A program made the translations under genes and the position numbers. A DNA stretch of 64,000 nt from Roseospira marina (GTDB taxonomy: Bacteria > Pseudomonadota > Alphaproteobacteria > Rhodospirillales > Rhodospirillaceae), in assembly GCF_014197855.1 (NCBI RefSeq), contig NZ_JACIGJ010000002.1, positions 62,001 through 126,000 of the forward strand. Reading direction: 5' to 3'. Shown one piece after another: positions 40,929 to 49,029 of the stretch (its first letter is position 1; each line of letters begins with the position of its first letter). The notes below the pieces were generated by a model. It was not told the origin of the DNA. It saw only the letters and a program-made list of their open reading frames with translations, and did not search any database.

Positions 40929-42190
40929 CCGCGGCCATCATTCGAAACGCGGGCCCCACCCAGGCGACGGCTCCGTTCGACGTGGAGGCCGTGCGCGCGG
41001 ATTTCCCGATCCTGGCCCAGACTGTCCACGGCAAGCCGGTGGTCTATCTGGACACGGGCGCCTCGGCTCAGAAGCCCCGGGCGGTGCTGGACGCGATGGA
41101 GCGGCTTCAGACCGGCTCCTACGCCAACGTGCACCGAGGCGCCTATGCGTTTTCGGCGGAAAGCACGCGACTGTACGAAGCCGCGCGCGAAACCGTGCGC
41201 GGGTTCATCAACGCCGCCAGCGATCACGAGGTTGTGTTCACCGCCAACGCCACCGACGGCATCAACATGGTGGCCCAGACGTGGGGCCGCGCCAACCTGG
41301 GGTCGGACGACGCCATCGTGATCACCGAGTTGGAGCACCACGCCAACATCGTGCCGTGGCAGCTGCTGCGTGATGCCGTGGGCTGTGAGATTCGCGTGGT
41401 CCCCATCACGGCCGACGGCGCCCTGGACATGGCCGCCTTCGACCGGCTGTTGGACTCGCGCGTGAAGCTGGTGGCGGTCGCCCACTGCTCCAACGTGCTC
41501 GGCACCATCCAGCCGGTGGCGGAGATAACGGCACGGGCGCATGCCGTAGGTGCGCGGATCCTGATCGACGGCAGTCAGGCGGTCGTGCATGGCCCGGTGG
41601 ACGTCCAGGCCATCGACTGTGATTTCTACGCCTTCACCGGTCACAAGCTGTACGGGCCCACCGGGATCGGCGTGCTCTACGGCCGGTTGGAGGTGCTGGA
41701 GACCATGCCGCCGTGGAAGGGCGGCGGCGACATGATCGAGTCCGTCACTTTCGAGAAAACCACCTACGCGGAGCCGCCCGCCCGCTTCGAGGCCGGAACG
41801 CCCGCCATCGTGGAGGCCATTGGATTGGCGGCCGCCATCGACTACATGCAAAGCCTTGGCATGGAGGCGATCGCGGCGCACGAGGCTGACCTGCTGCGCT
41901 ACGCCATGCAGCGCCTGGCCTCGGTCGAGGGCCTGACGATCCATGGCACCGCCGCCCCAAAGGCGGCCGTCGTGTCGTTCAGCATAGACGGCATCCATCC
42001 GCAGGATCTGTCCATGCTGCTGGATCGCTATGGCCTGTGTTTGCGCGCCGGGCATCACTGCGCCCAGCCGCTGATGGCCAAGCTGGGTGTCACCGGCACC
42101 ACGCGCGCCTCCTTCGGCCTGTATAATACGCGCGCGGACGTTGACGCCCTTGTGGGCGCCTTGGAACGGGCCCGCGAAATCCTGTTGTGA
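40925..42190 (+). CDS. sufS: Cysteine desulfurase SufS
   Basis: SufS (421 residues) removes sulfur from cysteine with pyridoxal phosphate and supplies it to SufBCD. The PLP Lys is in FYAFTGHKLYGPTGIGVLYG. The catalytic Cys is in LCLRAGHHCAQPLM, with the RAGHHCAQ pattern of group II desulfurases. It overlaps sufD by 4 bp. No sufE or sufU sulfur acceptor is encoded next to it. Confidence 0.96.
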   Translation: MTAAIIRNAGPTQATAPFDVEAVRADFPILAQTVHGKPVVYLDTGASAQKPRAVLDAMERLQTGSYANVHRGAYAFSAESTRLYEAARETVRGFINAASDHEVVFTANATDGINMVAQTWGRANLGSDDAIVITELEHHANIVPWQLLRDAVGCEIRVVPITADGALDMAAFDRLLDSRVKLVAVAHCSNVLGTIQPVAEITARAHAVGARILIDGSQAVVHGPVDVQAIDCDFYAFTGHKLYGPTGIGVLYGRLEVLETMPPWKGGGDMIESVTFEKTTYAEPPARFEAGTPAIVEAIGLAAAIDYMQSLGMEAIAAHEADLLRYAMQRLASVEGLTIHGTAAPKAAVVSFSIDGIHPQDLSMLLDRYGLCLRAGHHCAQPLMAKLGVTGTTRASFGLYNTRADVDALVGALERAREILL

Positions 42191-42254
42191 CCGCACGGGT
42201 CCGTTTGCGATCACCGCTGGACCGACCTTTGTTTTATCAAGGGAAATTGATGCC

Positions 42255-42653
42255 ATGATGCCGCCCTACGCCATGCCCGCCTCCACCGAGCCGCCGCCGG
42301 AGGAGGGTTTTTTCGCCACCGCCGGGAGCCCGTTGGCCGACACCGCAGCGGTCGCCAACGAGGATACCGTGGTGGAAGCGCTCCGGTCCGTCTACGACCC
42401 GGAGATCCCGGTGAACATCTATGACTTGGGCCTGATCTACGAGATTGAGCCGAACGGTATCGGCAACTGGGACATCGTCATGACGCTGACCGCGCCGGCC
42501 TGTCCGGTGGCGGGCGAACTACCGGGCCAGGTTGCCGAGGCCGTGGCCGCCGATCCGGGTGTGGGCGTCGTCAAGGTCACGCTGACCTGGGACCCGCCGT
42601 GGACCCCGGCCAACATGTCCGAGGTGGCGAAGGTTCAACTGGATATGTACTGA
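42255..42653 (+). CDS. sufT: SUF-associated DUF59 (MIP18-like) protein SufT
   Basis: This 132-residue DUF59 protein of the SufT type helps mature Fe-S proteins. The domain starts EDTVVEALRSVYDPEIPVNIYDLGLIYEI and continues with MTLTAPACPVAGELPGQV, containing the conserved Cys, and WDPPWTPANMS. The first 35 residues are a Pro/Ala-rich extension. I placed the start at the ATG at 42255 behind AAGGGAAATTGATGCC. The next codon is also ATG. Confidence 0.93.
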   Translation: MMPPYAMPASTEPPPEEGFFATAGSPLADTAAVANEDTVVEALRSVYDPEIPVNIYDLGLIYEIEPNGIGNWDIVMTLTAPACPVAGELPGQVAEAVAADPGVGVVKVTLTWDPPWTPANMSEVAKVQLDMY

Positions 42654-42722
42654 GCCGAGCGTCGGCCCGTCCTCATCCCGTCAGTCCCCCCCTTCCGCGT
42701 TTCGTTTTTTGGAGGCGTCGCC

Positions 42723-43097
42723 ATGACCACCGCCACCGTCGAGCCGGCCTCGGGCCGGGCGGCCCCGCCGCCGCCGATCTCGCTCACCGATGCCGCCGCC
42801 GCGCGCGTGCACACCCTGATCGACCGCGCCGGCAAGCCGGTGCTGGGCATCCGCATCGGTGTGAAGAAGGCCGGATGCTCGGGCCTGCAATATCAGGTCG
42901 ACTATGTCGAGGAAGCGGGTCCGTTCGAGGACGTTGTGGAATCGAAAGGCGTGCGCGTCTACATCGACCCAATGGCCGTCATGTACCTGCTCGGCTCTGA
43001 GATGGATTACGAGGAAACGAAGATGCACAGCGGCTTTGTGTTCCGGAATCCGAACGAGAAGAGCCGGTGCGGCTGTGGTGAGAGCTTCTCGGTTTGA
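42723..43097 (+). CDS. sufA: A-type Fe-S carrier (SufA/IscA/HesB family)
   Basis: This 124-residue HesB/IscA-family carrier delivers clusters to target proteins. The three cluster Cys residues are present: one in VKKAGCSGLQYQ and two in the C-terminal CGCGESFSV. An N-terminal extension of about 20 residues is Pro/Ala-rich. The start follows TTTTTTGGAGG. It is the last gene of the suf run, after sufT by 69 bp. Confidence 0.95.
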   Translation: MTTATVEPASGRAAPPPPISLTDAAAARVHTLIDRAGKPVLGIRIGVKKAGCSGLQYQVDYVEEAGPFEDVVESKGVRVYIDPMAVMYLLGSEMDYEETKMHSGFVFRNPNEKSRCGCGESFSV

Positions 43098-43212
43098 CGC
43101 GGACACGGTTGCGGCCGAGGGGCATACGTGCCATCGACCAAGGAAGATGACGGACCGGTATGATTTGCGCCAATATGTGCGCAAACATACGATCTGTCCG
43201 GACATTGCCGCC

Positions 43213-44640
43213 ATGACTTTGGACCTCATCCGCCGCCCGGCCCGTGACGTTGTGCGCTGTCTTCGCCGGGGCGAAGTCTCTCCCCTGGAGTTGATCGACG
43301 CCGCGCTGGACCGCCACACCGCCGTGGACGGCACCGTCAACGCCGTGCCAACCCTATGCGCTGATCGCGCCCGCACGGCGGCGGCGCGCCTGATGGATGA
43401 TCCCGCCGGGTTGGACGTGACCGCGCCCGGGTGGCTGGCCGGCCTGCCGGTGTTCATCAAGGATCTCACGGACGTCGCCGGGGTGCGCTCCACCCACGGT
43501 TCGCCGATCTTCGCCCAGCACCGGCCCGACCGCTCCGATCTCGTCGTCGAGACGCTGGAGCGGCGCGGTGCCGTTGTGCTCGGCAAGACCAACACGCCCG
43601 AGTTCGGCGCGGGCGCCAACACCTTCAATCCGGTGTTCGGCGCCACCCTCAATCCCCATGACACCCGCCTGACCTGCGGCGGCTCGTCCGGCGGCGCGGC
43701 GGTTGCCCTGGCCACCGGCATGGCATGGCTCGCCACCGGGTCGGACCTGGGCGGGTCCTTGCGCGTTCCCGCGGCCTTCTGCGGTGTGGTGGGCCTGCGG
43801 CCCAGCCCCGGGCGGGTGGCGCGCGGCCCGGTGCCGGACCCATGGTGCCCCATGACCGTGGAAGGCCCGATGGCCCGGGACGTCGCCGATTGCGCCCTGC
43901 TGCTGGACGCGCAATGCGGCGCCACGGCCGCGGATCCGTTTGCGTTGGAGGCGCCGGCCCACCCCTTCCTCGCCGCCGCCGAGCGGCCGCAGGCCCCGCT
44001 CCGCGTCGGCTGGAGCCCGGACCTGGGGCTTTGGCCGGTCGATCCGGAGATCGCGGCGATCTGTGAACGCGCCGTCCGCCGGTTCGAGACCGCGGGCACG
44101 ACCGTGGACGCTGCGTGCCCGGATTTCACCGGCGCCGATACCGTTTTTCACGTGCTGCGGGCCGCGTCGTTCGTGGCCAATCTGGGACCATTGCTGGACC
44201 AGCACCGCGACCGGATGAAGTCCGACGTCGTGTGGAACATCGCCAAGGGCATGGCCCAAACGACCGCCGATGTTGCCGACGCATGGCGGGCCCGCGCCGC
44301 TCTGACGGCCCGCGTGGCGGCGTTCTTCGAAACCTTTGATCTGCTCGCCTGCCCCACCACCGTCGTGCCCCCGTTCCCGGTCACCCAAAGGTACGTCGAA
44401 TCGGCCAACGGGCAACGGTTCGACAACTACCTCGACTGGCTGGGGATCACCTACACCCTGACCCTGACCGGATGCCCCGTGCTGTCGATCCCCTGCGGCA
44501 CGACCACCGCGGGGTTGCCGGTCGGCCTGCAACTGATGGCCCGGCCGCGCGGGGAGGCCGCGCTGCTGTCGTACGCCGCGCTTCTGGAGGGGCTCCTCGG
44601 CCACTGCCTCGCCCCCATCGAGCCGCGGATCGGCATTTAA
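43213..44640 (+). CDS. Amidase (amidase-signature family)
   Basis: This 475-residue amidase-signature hydrolase has a Ser-cisSer-Lys triad: Lys in LPVFIKDLTDVAGV, cis-Ser in LTCGGSSGGAAVALATG, and nucleophile Ser in GSDLGGSLRVPAAFCG. Members hydrolyse a wide range of amides, and the substrate cannot be predicted. The start ATG at 43213 gives a normal N-terminus for the family. The frame is open for about 100 codons upstream but overlaps sufA in another frame. It probably does not belong to the suf operon functionally. Confidence 0.88.
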   Translation: MTLDLIRRPARDVVRCLRRGEVSPLELIDAALDRHTAVDGTVNAVPTLCADRARTAAARLMDDPAGLDVTAPGWLAGLPVFIKDLTDVAGVRSTHGSPIFAQHRPDRSDLVVETLERRGAVVLGKTNTPEFGAGANTFNPVFGATLNPHDTRLTCGGSSGGAAVALATGMAWLATGSDLGGSLRVPAAFCGVVGLRPSPGRVARGPVPDPWCPMTVEGPMARDVADCALLLDAQCGATAADPFALEAPAHPFLAAAERPQAPLRVGWSPDLGLWPVDPEIAAICERAVRRFETAGTTVDAACPDFTGADTVFHVLRAASFVANLGPLLDQHRDRMKSDVVWNIAKGMAQTTADVADAWRARAALTARVAAFFETFDLLACPTTVVPPFPVTQRYVESANGQRFDNYLDWLGITYTLTLTGCPVLSIPCGTTTAGLPVGLQLMARPRGEAALLSYAALLEGLLGHCLAPIEPRIGI

Positions 44641-44644
44641 CCGG

Positions 44645-44691
44645 CCAAGCACGGACCGATCCGATCCCCCCCCCGTCCAAAAAATGCTTGG
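44645..44691. repeat. Inverted repeat downstream of the amidase gene
   Basis: CCAAGCA (44645-44651) and TGCTTGG (44685-44691) are perfect complements, with a run of nine C bases and six A bases between them. It lies between the amidase stop and the acetate kinase start. It could be a terminator-like structure or an operator. No T-tract follows. Confidence 0.4.
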
Positions 44692-44913
44692 TCTGTTTCG
44701 ATCCGTTGGCGTGTGATTCCGCGCCGCGTGAGGTCAATTTTTTACGACAACCCGTCAAGCCTGTCGGATTGCCGGAAGGGACGGTCGTTTCCTACTCTTC
44801 TCCCACGCTAAGCACAGGGGTTACGCGGACCACGCCTTCATGCGCGGGTCCCGGCGCGGCCGGGCACAATCTGGCCCCGCGCCTCTCCCCTCGCCCGTTT
44901 CAGGGAGAGTGAC

Positions 44914-46164
44914 ATGATCCTGACCATCAACTGCGGCAGTTCGAGCCTGAAGTACCAGCTCTACAGCGACGACCTGGGGACGGTCGCCGCCAAGGGCATC
45001 GTCAGCCGTATCGGCGAGCCCCGCCCGACCCTCGACCACACCGCCGGGGCGCGCTCCGTCCACTGCGAGGTGGCCGCCGCCGATCATGGCGCCGCCCTGG
45101 AGGTGCTGATCGACGCCCTTATGGACGCCGAGGTCGGCGCCATCGACGACATCCACGCCATCCGCGCCGTGGGGCACCGGGCAGTGCACGGCGGCGACAC
45201 GTTCGTGGACTCCGTCGCCGTGACCGACGCGGTCCTGGAGCAGTTGGACGCCTGCACACCGCTGGCGCCGCTGCACAATCCGATCAACCTGATCGGCATC
45301 CGCGAGGCGCGCCGCCGCCTGCCCGACGTGCCGCACGTCGTGGTGTTCGATACCGCGTTCCACCAGACCATGCCGGCGCACGCGCACGTCTACGCGCTGC
45401 CCTACGAGCTGTACGACGAGCATAAGATCCGCCGCTACGGGTTCCACGGCACGTCCTGCCGCTACGTCAGCCAGCGCGCCGCAGACCTGCTCGACCGTCC
45501 GGCTGACGACCTGCGCATGGTCATCTGCCACCTGGGCAATGGAGTCACCATCGACGCCGTCGCCGGGGGCCGCTCCGTCGACACCAGCATCGGCTTCGCG
45601 ACGTTCTCGGGCGTGCCGATGGGCACCCGATCCGGCGACTTCGACCCCGGTTTGATCTTCTATCTGCACAACACACTGGGCCTGAGCCTGACCGAGATCG
45701 AACGGATGTGCTACCGGACCGGCGGCCTGCTGGGCGTGTCCGGCGTCAGCAACGACATGCGCGAGGTCGTGGAGCAGGCCGTAACCGGTAACGCACGCTG
45801 CGTTCTCGCCCTCGACATGTTCACCTACGCGATCAAGAAGTACATCGGCAGCTACGCCGCCGCCATGGGCGGTCTGGACGCGCTCGTGTTCACCGCCGGT
45901 ATCGGCGAGAACAGCGCCCACATCCGTGCGCGTGTGTGCGCCGGACTGCGCTTCCTCGGCATCGCGCTGAACGAGGCGACCAACGACGCCACGCGCGGCG
46001 TCGCGGTCGACATCAGCGCCCCCAGTGCCTCGGTTGCGACCCTGGTCGTGCCCACCGACGAGGAACGCATGATCGCCGAGGATACCCGGCGGATCGCCAT
46101 GGCAGGCGACGCCGCGCTGGCGACCGGGCGCCGCGCCGCCTCCGAGATGGAGCCGGCCGAGTAG
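44914..46164 (+). CDS. ackA: Acetate/propionate kinase
   Basis: This 416-residue kinase interconverts acyl phosphate + ADP with acid + ATP. It has the ASKHA pattern: ILTINCGSSSLKYQLY at the N-terminus, VGHRAVHGG, PLAPLHNPINLIGI, VVFDTAFHQTMP, YGFHGTSCRYVS, HLGNGVTIDAV and FTAGIGENSAHIR. Because it borders the propanediol microcompartment island, I infer that it acts on propionyl phosphate from PduL (the role of PduW). Family members use both acids, so specificity is open. It is followed by a strong terminator. Confidence 0.93.
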   Translation: MILTINCGSSSLKYQLYSDDLGTVAAKGIVSRIGEPRPTLDHTAGARSVHCEVAAADHGAALEVLIDALMDAEVGAIDDIHAIRAVGHRAVHGGDTFVDSVAVTDAVLEQLDACTPLAPLHNPINLIGIREARRRLPDVPHVVVFDTAFHQTMPAHAHVYALPYELYDEHKIRRYGFHGTSCRYVSQRAADLLDRPADDLRMVICHLGNGVTIDAVAGGRSVDTSIGFATFSGVPMGTRSGDFDPGLIFYLHNTLGLSLTEIERMCYRTGGLLGVSGVSNDMREVVEQAVTGNARCVLALDMFTYAIKKYIGSYAAAMGGLDALVFTAGIGENSAHIRARVCAGLRFLGIALNEATNDATRGVAVDISAPSASVATLVVPTDEERMIAEDTRRIAMAGDAALATGRRAASEMEPAE

Positions 46165-46219
46165 GGTTCACGATCCTCCCTCCCCTGCGCCCGACATTGG
46201 CCGGCGCGGGGTCCCTCCG

Positions 46220-46257
46220 CCCCATGACCCCTGCACCCGGGTCATGGGGTCTTTTTT
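46220..46257 (+). terminator. Rho-independent terminator of ackA
   Basis: CCCCATGACCC and GGGTCATGGGG form a perfect 11-bp stem with an 8-base loop, followed by TCTTTTTTG. It starts 56 bases after the ackA stop. Confidence 0.92.
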
Positions 46258-46547
46258 GCGCGGCGCTGTGAACAGGCGCAGACGTTCCGTGGACCGGCAC
46301 CGCGCCGCGGGTTTGATCCCTCGCGCGATCCCTCCCCTCGCTCCGCTCGGTCGCGATACCCTTGTCCTTTGTTTTATATAGAGGAAACATCATGCCGACC
46401 GCCCCGAGAGGGGCGGCGGAATCTTGAAAGCGGTGTCGTGACCATCCGGGTTTTCTCAAGAGCGCGCCGGGATCGTCCCCGCCCGCGCCGGCGGGTCTGA
46501 TGTCTTCGCCCTGGCCCACGCCATGCGCCCCGCCCAGCCCCCCACAC
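46258..46547. other. Convergent intergenic region
   Basis: No gene is supported. It contains an A/T-rich island (TTTGTTTTATATAGAGGAAAC, about 46370-46390). A 7-bp GC hairpin with a GAGA tetraloop lies at 46399-46416. An 11-codon frame at 46392-46427 has a weak ribosome-binding site. Confidence 0.4.
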
Positions 46548-46585
46548 ACAAAAACGCACGGCGACGGGAACTCCATCGCCGTGCG
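46548..46585 (-). terminator. Rho-independent terminator of the membrane protein gene
   Basis: CGCACGGCGACGG and CCATCGCCGTGCG pair over 13 positions with one mismatch and a five-base loop (46555-46585). On the minus strand TTTTTGTGTG follows. It lies 41 bases past the stop at 46626. Confidence 0.88.
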
Positions 46586-46625
46586 GTCGTTGGCCGGTCG
46601 AGGACCGGCGCGCTTCGTCCCTACA

Positions 46626-47531
46626 TCAGGCCGGAAGCGGGATCATGGCCCAGACGCCCAGCGCCGTCAGGCCGTTGAACACCAGGGTCATGGTGGCAAT
46701 GGTGCAGGCGGGCGGATCGATGTGGGTGTCGCCATGCGATAGGAAGGTGCGTGCGAAGAACTCGCCGACAAAGGCGCACAGCACGCCCGCGATCCCCGCC
46801 GCGATCAGGCTGCCCGACGACACCGCAACGATGGCCGACGGCAGCATAATGTGGTGCGTCACCGGCACATTCACACCGAACTGAAGGAAAATCAGGCTCG
46901 CGGCCGCAATGCCGAAGGACAAGAAAATACCGGGCGCTCCCAAGGTCAGGCCCAGATAGCCAGCCATCAGGCCACCGCCCAGACCGATCACGATCAGCTG
47001 GCCCCAGTCGCTCATGAACACCAGCCACTTGGCGCCATCGGTCGGCGCGTAAAAGTGCCGGCCCGGTTCCGCGCAGCCGCACAGGCCACAGGTGCCCCAA
47101 AGGAAGCGCGCGATGATGCCGGAGACCGCCACGGTGAGCGCAACGGTATCGGTCCAGGCGATACCCGGCCCAAAATCCGGCACCTGCGCGAACGTCCATT
47201 GCAGCAGATACCCGAGGATACCGAACGCCCCGCCGACCAGGAGAACGTCGGGGCTGTTCAGGCCCATCAGGCCGGCGACGATGTTGCGGCCGGTATCGAG
47301 CTTCTTCTTCTTCGCGGCATAGGCGGCAGCCGCGACACCGGCGGCGAACCCGCCCACATGCGGCCCGAACATGCCGAACGGAATGCTGTAAAAGTCCCCG
47401 CCCGCGCCGGCGAGATCAATCGCCACGCCAATCATGACCAGAAAGCCGACGAATTCAAACGCCGGCAGCGCGCCGATCGCCGCGCCGAAAATACCCCCGC
47501 CGAACGCGGCGAGCACACCGATGAGCGTCAT
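46626..47531 (-). CDS. Polytopic membrane protein of unknown function, BMC island
   Basis: This 301-residue protein has about eight or nine hydrophobic helices (roughly 2-20, 25-43, 55-73, 92-112, 126-144, 177-197, 199-219, 235-259 and 277-297). A positively charged loop, AAKKKKLDTGRN, lies at about 72-83. A Cys motif GTCGLCGC is at 147-153. I do not recognise the family. A permease for propanediol, propionate or another metabolite of the compartment is an inference from position only. The ATG at 47531 has an excellent ribosome-binding site (TGGAGGAAACT), so the longer frame upstream is not used. A candidate FNR box lies 235 bp upstream and a terminator follows, so it is its own transcription unit. 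Confidence 0.85.
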   Translation of the reverse strand: MTLIGVLAAFGGGIFGAAIGALPAFEFVGFLVMIGVAIDLAGAGGDFYSIPFGMFGPHVGGFAAGVAAAAYAAKKKKLDTGRNIVAGLMGLNSPDVLLVGGAFGILGYLLQWTFAQVPDFGPGIAWTDTVALTVAVSGIIARFLWGTCGLCGCAEPGRHFYAPTDGAKWLVFMSDWGQLIVIGLGGGLMAGYLGLTLGAPGIFLSFGIAAASLIFLQFGVNVPVTHHIMLPSAIVAVSSGSLIAAGIAGVLCAFVGEFFARTFLSHGDTHIDPPACTIATMTLVFNGLTALGVWAMIPLPA

Positions 47532-47765
47532 AGTTTCCTCCAGGATCGTGCACCGGCCCGGCCGGAGCAATCCCCAGCCGGGCGCTCGCACAGGCCGGTC
47601 GCGATCCCCAGTGGCCTCAGAGGACAGGGCCAGCCCGTTGCATTGCGCGCCGAAGACGTTGTCTTCGGACGAGTGATGCAAAGGATTACCTGAGATAGGC
47701 CGTGACAGGCTCCGGACGGGCTTGACCAGATGCCGTAAATATTTGTCCGCCTGCCGGCGCCAATA

Positions 47766-47779
47766 TTGACGCACATCAA
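47766..47779. promoter_or_regulatory. FNR/FnrL-type binding site
   Basis: TTGAC-GCAC-ATCAA matches the FNR consensus TTGAT-N4-ATCAA at nine of ten positions. It lies upstream of the membrane protein gene (start 47531, minus strand). An A/T-rich segment at 47736-47747 could serve as the -10 region, which would put the box near -41, the usual activating position. Confidence 0.65.
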
Positions 47780-47783
47780 ATGA

Positions 47784-47805
47784 ACGATCCCGTATATTGG
47801 ATCGT
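47784..47805. promoter_or_regulatory. Palindrome next to the FNR box
   Basis: ACGATCC and GGATCGT are perfect 7-bp arms around CGTATATT. It lies just upstream of the FNR box on the side of the regulator gene. It is a candidate operator; the binding protein is unknown. Confidence 0.45.
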
Positions 47806-47885
47806 CTCCAAATCACGCCAAAACCAGACCAACACGCTGCGGTCTTATACTCACGGTCGTAGGCGTGATTCACCCCACACCAAGA

Positions 47886-47914
47886 CACCGCCGCACCCCA
47901 AGGATGCGGCGGTG
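47886..47914 (-). terminator. Stem-loop downstream of the response regulator gene
   Basis: CACCGCCGCA and TGCGGCGGTG form a perfect 10-bp stem with a 9-base loop, 30 bases past the regulator stop. The following minus-strand sequence (TCTTGGTGTG) is only weakly T-rich. Confidence 0.6.
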
Positions 47915-47943
47915 GACGGTCCCGTCCTCAGCGGGCTTGGTTC

Positions 47944-48990
47944 TTATTCGGCCGCGATGGCCGTTGGTGCCCGGCACTGCTGGCGATACGCCGACGGCGA
48001 CACGCCAACCTCCTTCTTGAAGGACTTACAGAAGTAGTTGACATCGCTATAGGACAGCTCAAACGCGATATTCGTCACGCATTCTTCGCTGTCGGACAGC
48101 AATTCCTTCGCCAGCTCAATCCGGCGCGTGGTCAAGTAGGCGATGAAATTAATGTTCATCTTCTTCTTGAAAAGACGACTCAAATAGCAGGCGCTGACAT
48201 TGATGTGTTCGGCAACGTCTTCCAGCGTCACGCCCTTATCCAGATTTCGCTCGATGAAGTTCAGCGCCTTCTGCATGCGCTCCGGGCTCTGGCCGCAGCG
48301 CTCCCGCACCGAGTCGAACAGCGCATCCGTCATGGAACGGAACACCCCCAACACATGGTGCCGGCTGCGATCGTCCAACCGCAAAGTCTGCAGATTGTGC
48401 ACCTCCTGGGCCACAGTCTCCGGGAGCCTCAGGTTGCGTTCCTTCGCCAGATCGACCAGCGCGGTGGCGAATTCAAGCGCCAGATGGCGTGGCGCCTCTT
48501 CTCGCTGCATGAAGATCCACTCGCCATGCCGCCGCACCAGCGCCACGGCCTCGCGATAGGCGGACTGCTCCAGCAAAGTCCCGACCTCATGCGCCAGATC
48601 GCCACTGCGCTTGCCGGTATTGAGATGCTCCAGGCAGCCTTCCACCGCCGAAACCAGAGCGCTCGGTCGGATTGGCTTCAGCAGGTAATCGTCCGCCCGC
48701 AGTTGGATGGCCGCGCGCATGGTATCGAAGTAATCATAAGCCGTGGTAATGATGACCTTCGTCTGAGCGTGCTTATCACGCAACTTCTGAAGCACCTCCA
48801 GGCCGCTTGGCTTCGGGATATTGATGTCAAGAAGGACCAGATCAATATCGTATCGGTCAATCAGCTCAATAGCCTCGGCTCCGTTCTTGGCCTCACCCAG
48901 GATATTCAGCCCGGGCACATGATCGGTCAGGATGGAGCGCAGCGCCTGACGCTCCAGTTCCTCGTCTTCCACGATCACCACATCATACAT
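47944..48990 (-). CDS. AraC-type response regulator of the BMC locus
   Basis: This 348-residue regulator has an N-terminal receiver domain with the acidic pocket (VEDEE), phosphoacceptor D55 (LVLLDINIP) and Lys in YLLKPIRPS. A middle linker region follows. The C-terminal AraC-type double helix-turn-helix (about 245-340) has LEDVAEHINVSACYLSRLFKKKMNINF and VTNIAFELSYSDVNYFCKSFKKEVGVSPSAYR. It lies 39 bp downstream of the PocR-domain kinase and surely forms a two-component pair with it. I infer that it activates the microcompartment operon in response to propanediol. Confidence 0.93.
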   Translation of the reverse strand: MYDVVIVEDEELERQALRSILTDHVPGLNILGEAKNGAEAIELIDRYDIDLVLLDINIPKPSGLEVLQKLRDKHAQTKVIITTAYDYFDTMRAAIQLRADDYLLKPIRPSALVSAVEGCLEHLNTGKRSGDLAHEVGTLLEQSAYREAVALVRRHGEWIFMQREEAPRHLALEFATALVDLAKERNLRLPETVAQEVHNLQTLRLDDRSRHHVLGVFRSMTDALFDSVRERCGQSPERMQKALNFIERNLDKGVTLEDVAEHINVSACYLSRLFKKKMNINFIAYLTTRRIELAKELLSDSEECVTNIAFELSYSDVNYFCKSFKKEVGVSPSAYRQQCRAPTAIAAE

Positions 48991-49029
48991 CTCGGTCCTC
49001 CCGGGCGGCGTGACCGATGGCGCCGCCGG

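Larger units (their letters stand above)
47532..47943. other. Regulatory gap between the membrane protein and regulator genes
   Basis: This 412-bp stretch has no gene. It holds the FNR box, the palindrome and the stem-loop listed separately. The rest (47535-47700) is a leader of ordinary composition for the membrane protein transcript. Confidence 0.55.

Noticed and set aside
42230-46395. Repeated CTTTGTTTTAT...GGAAA sequence upstream of sufT and near 46370
   Set aside because: Similarity is limited to about a dozen A/T-rich bases and no longer repeat could be extended. It is probably coincidence.
46392-46427. Eleven-codon ORF after an A/T-rich segment between two terminators
   Set aside because: It is very short, has a weak ribosome-binding site, and its codons overlap the GAGA-loop hairpin. 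It is more likely chance.
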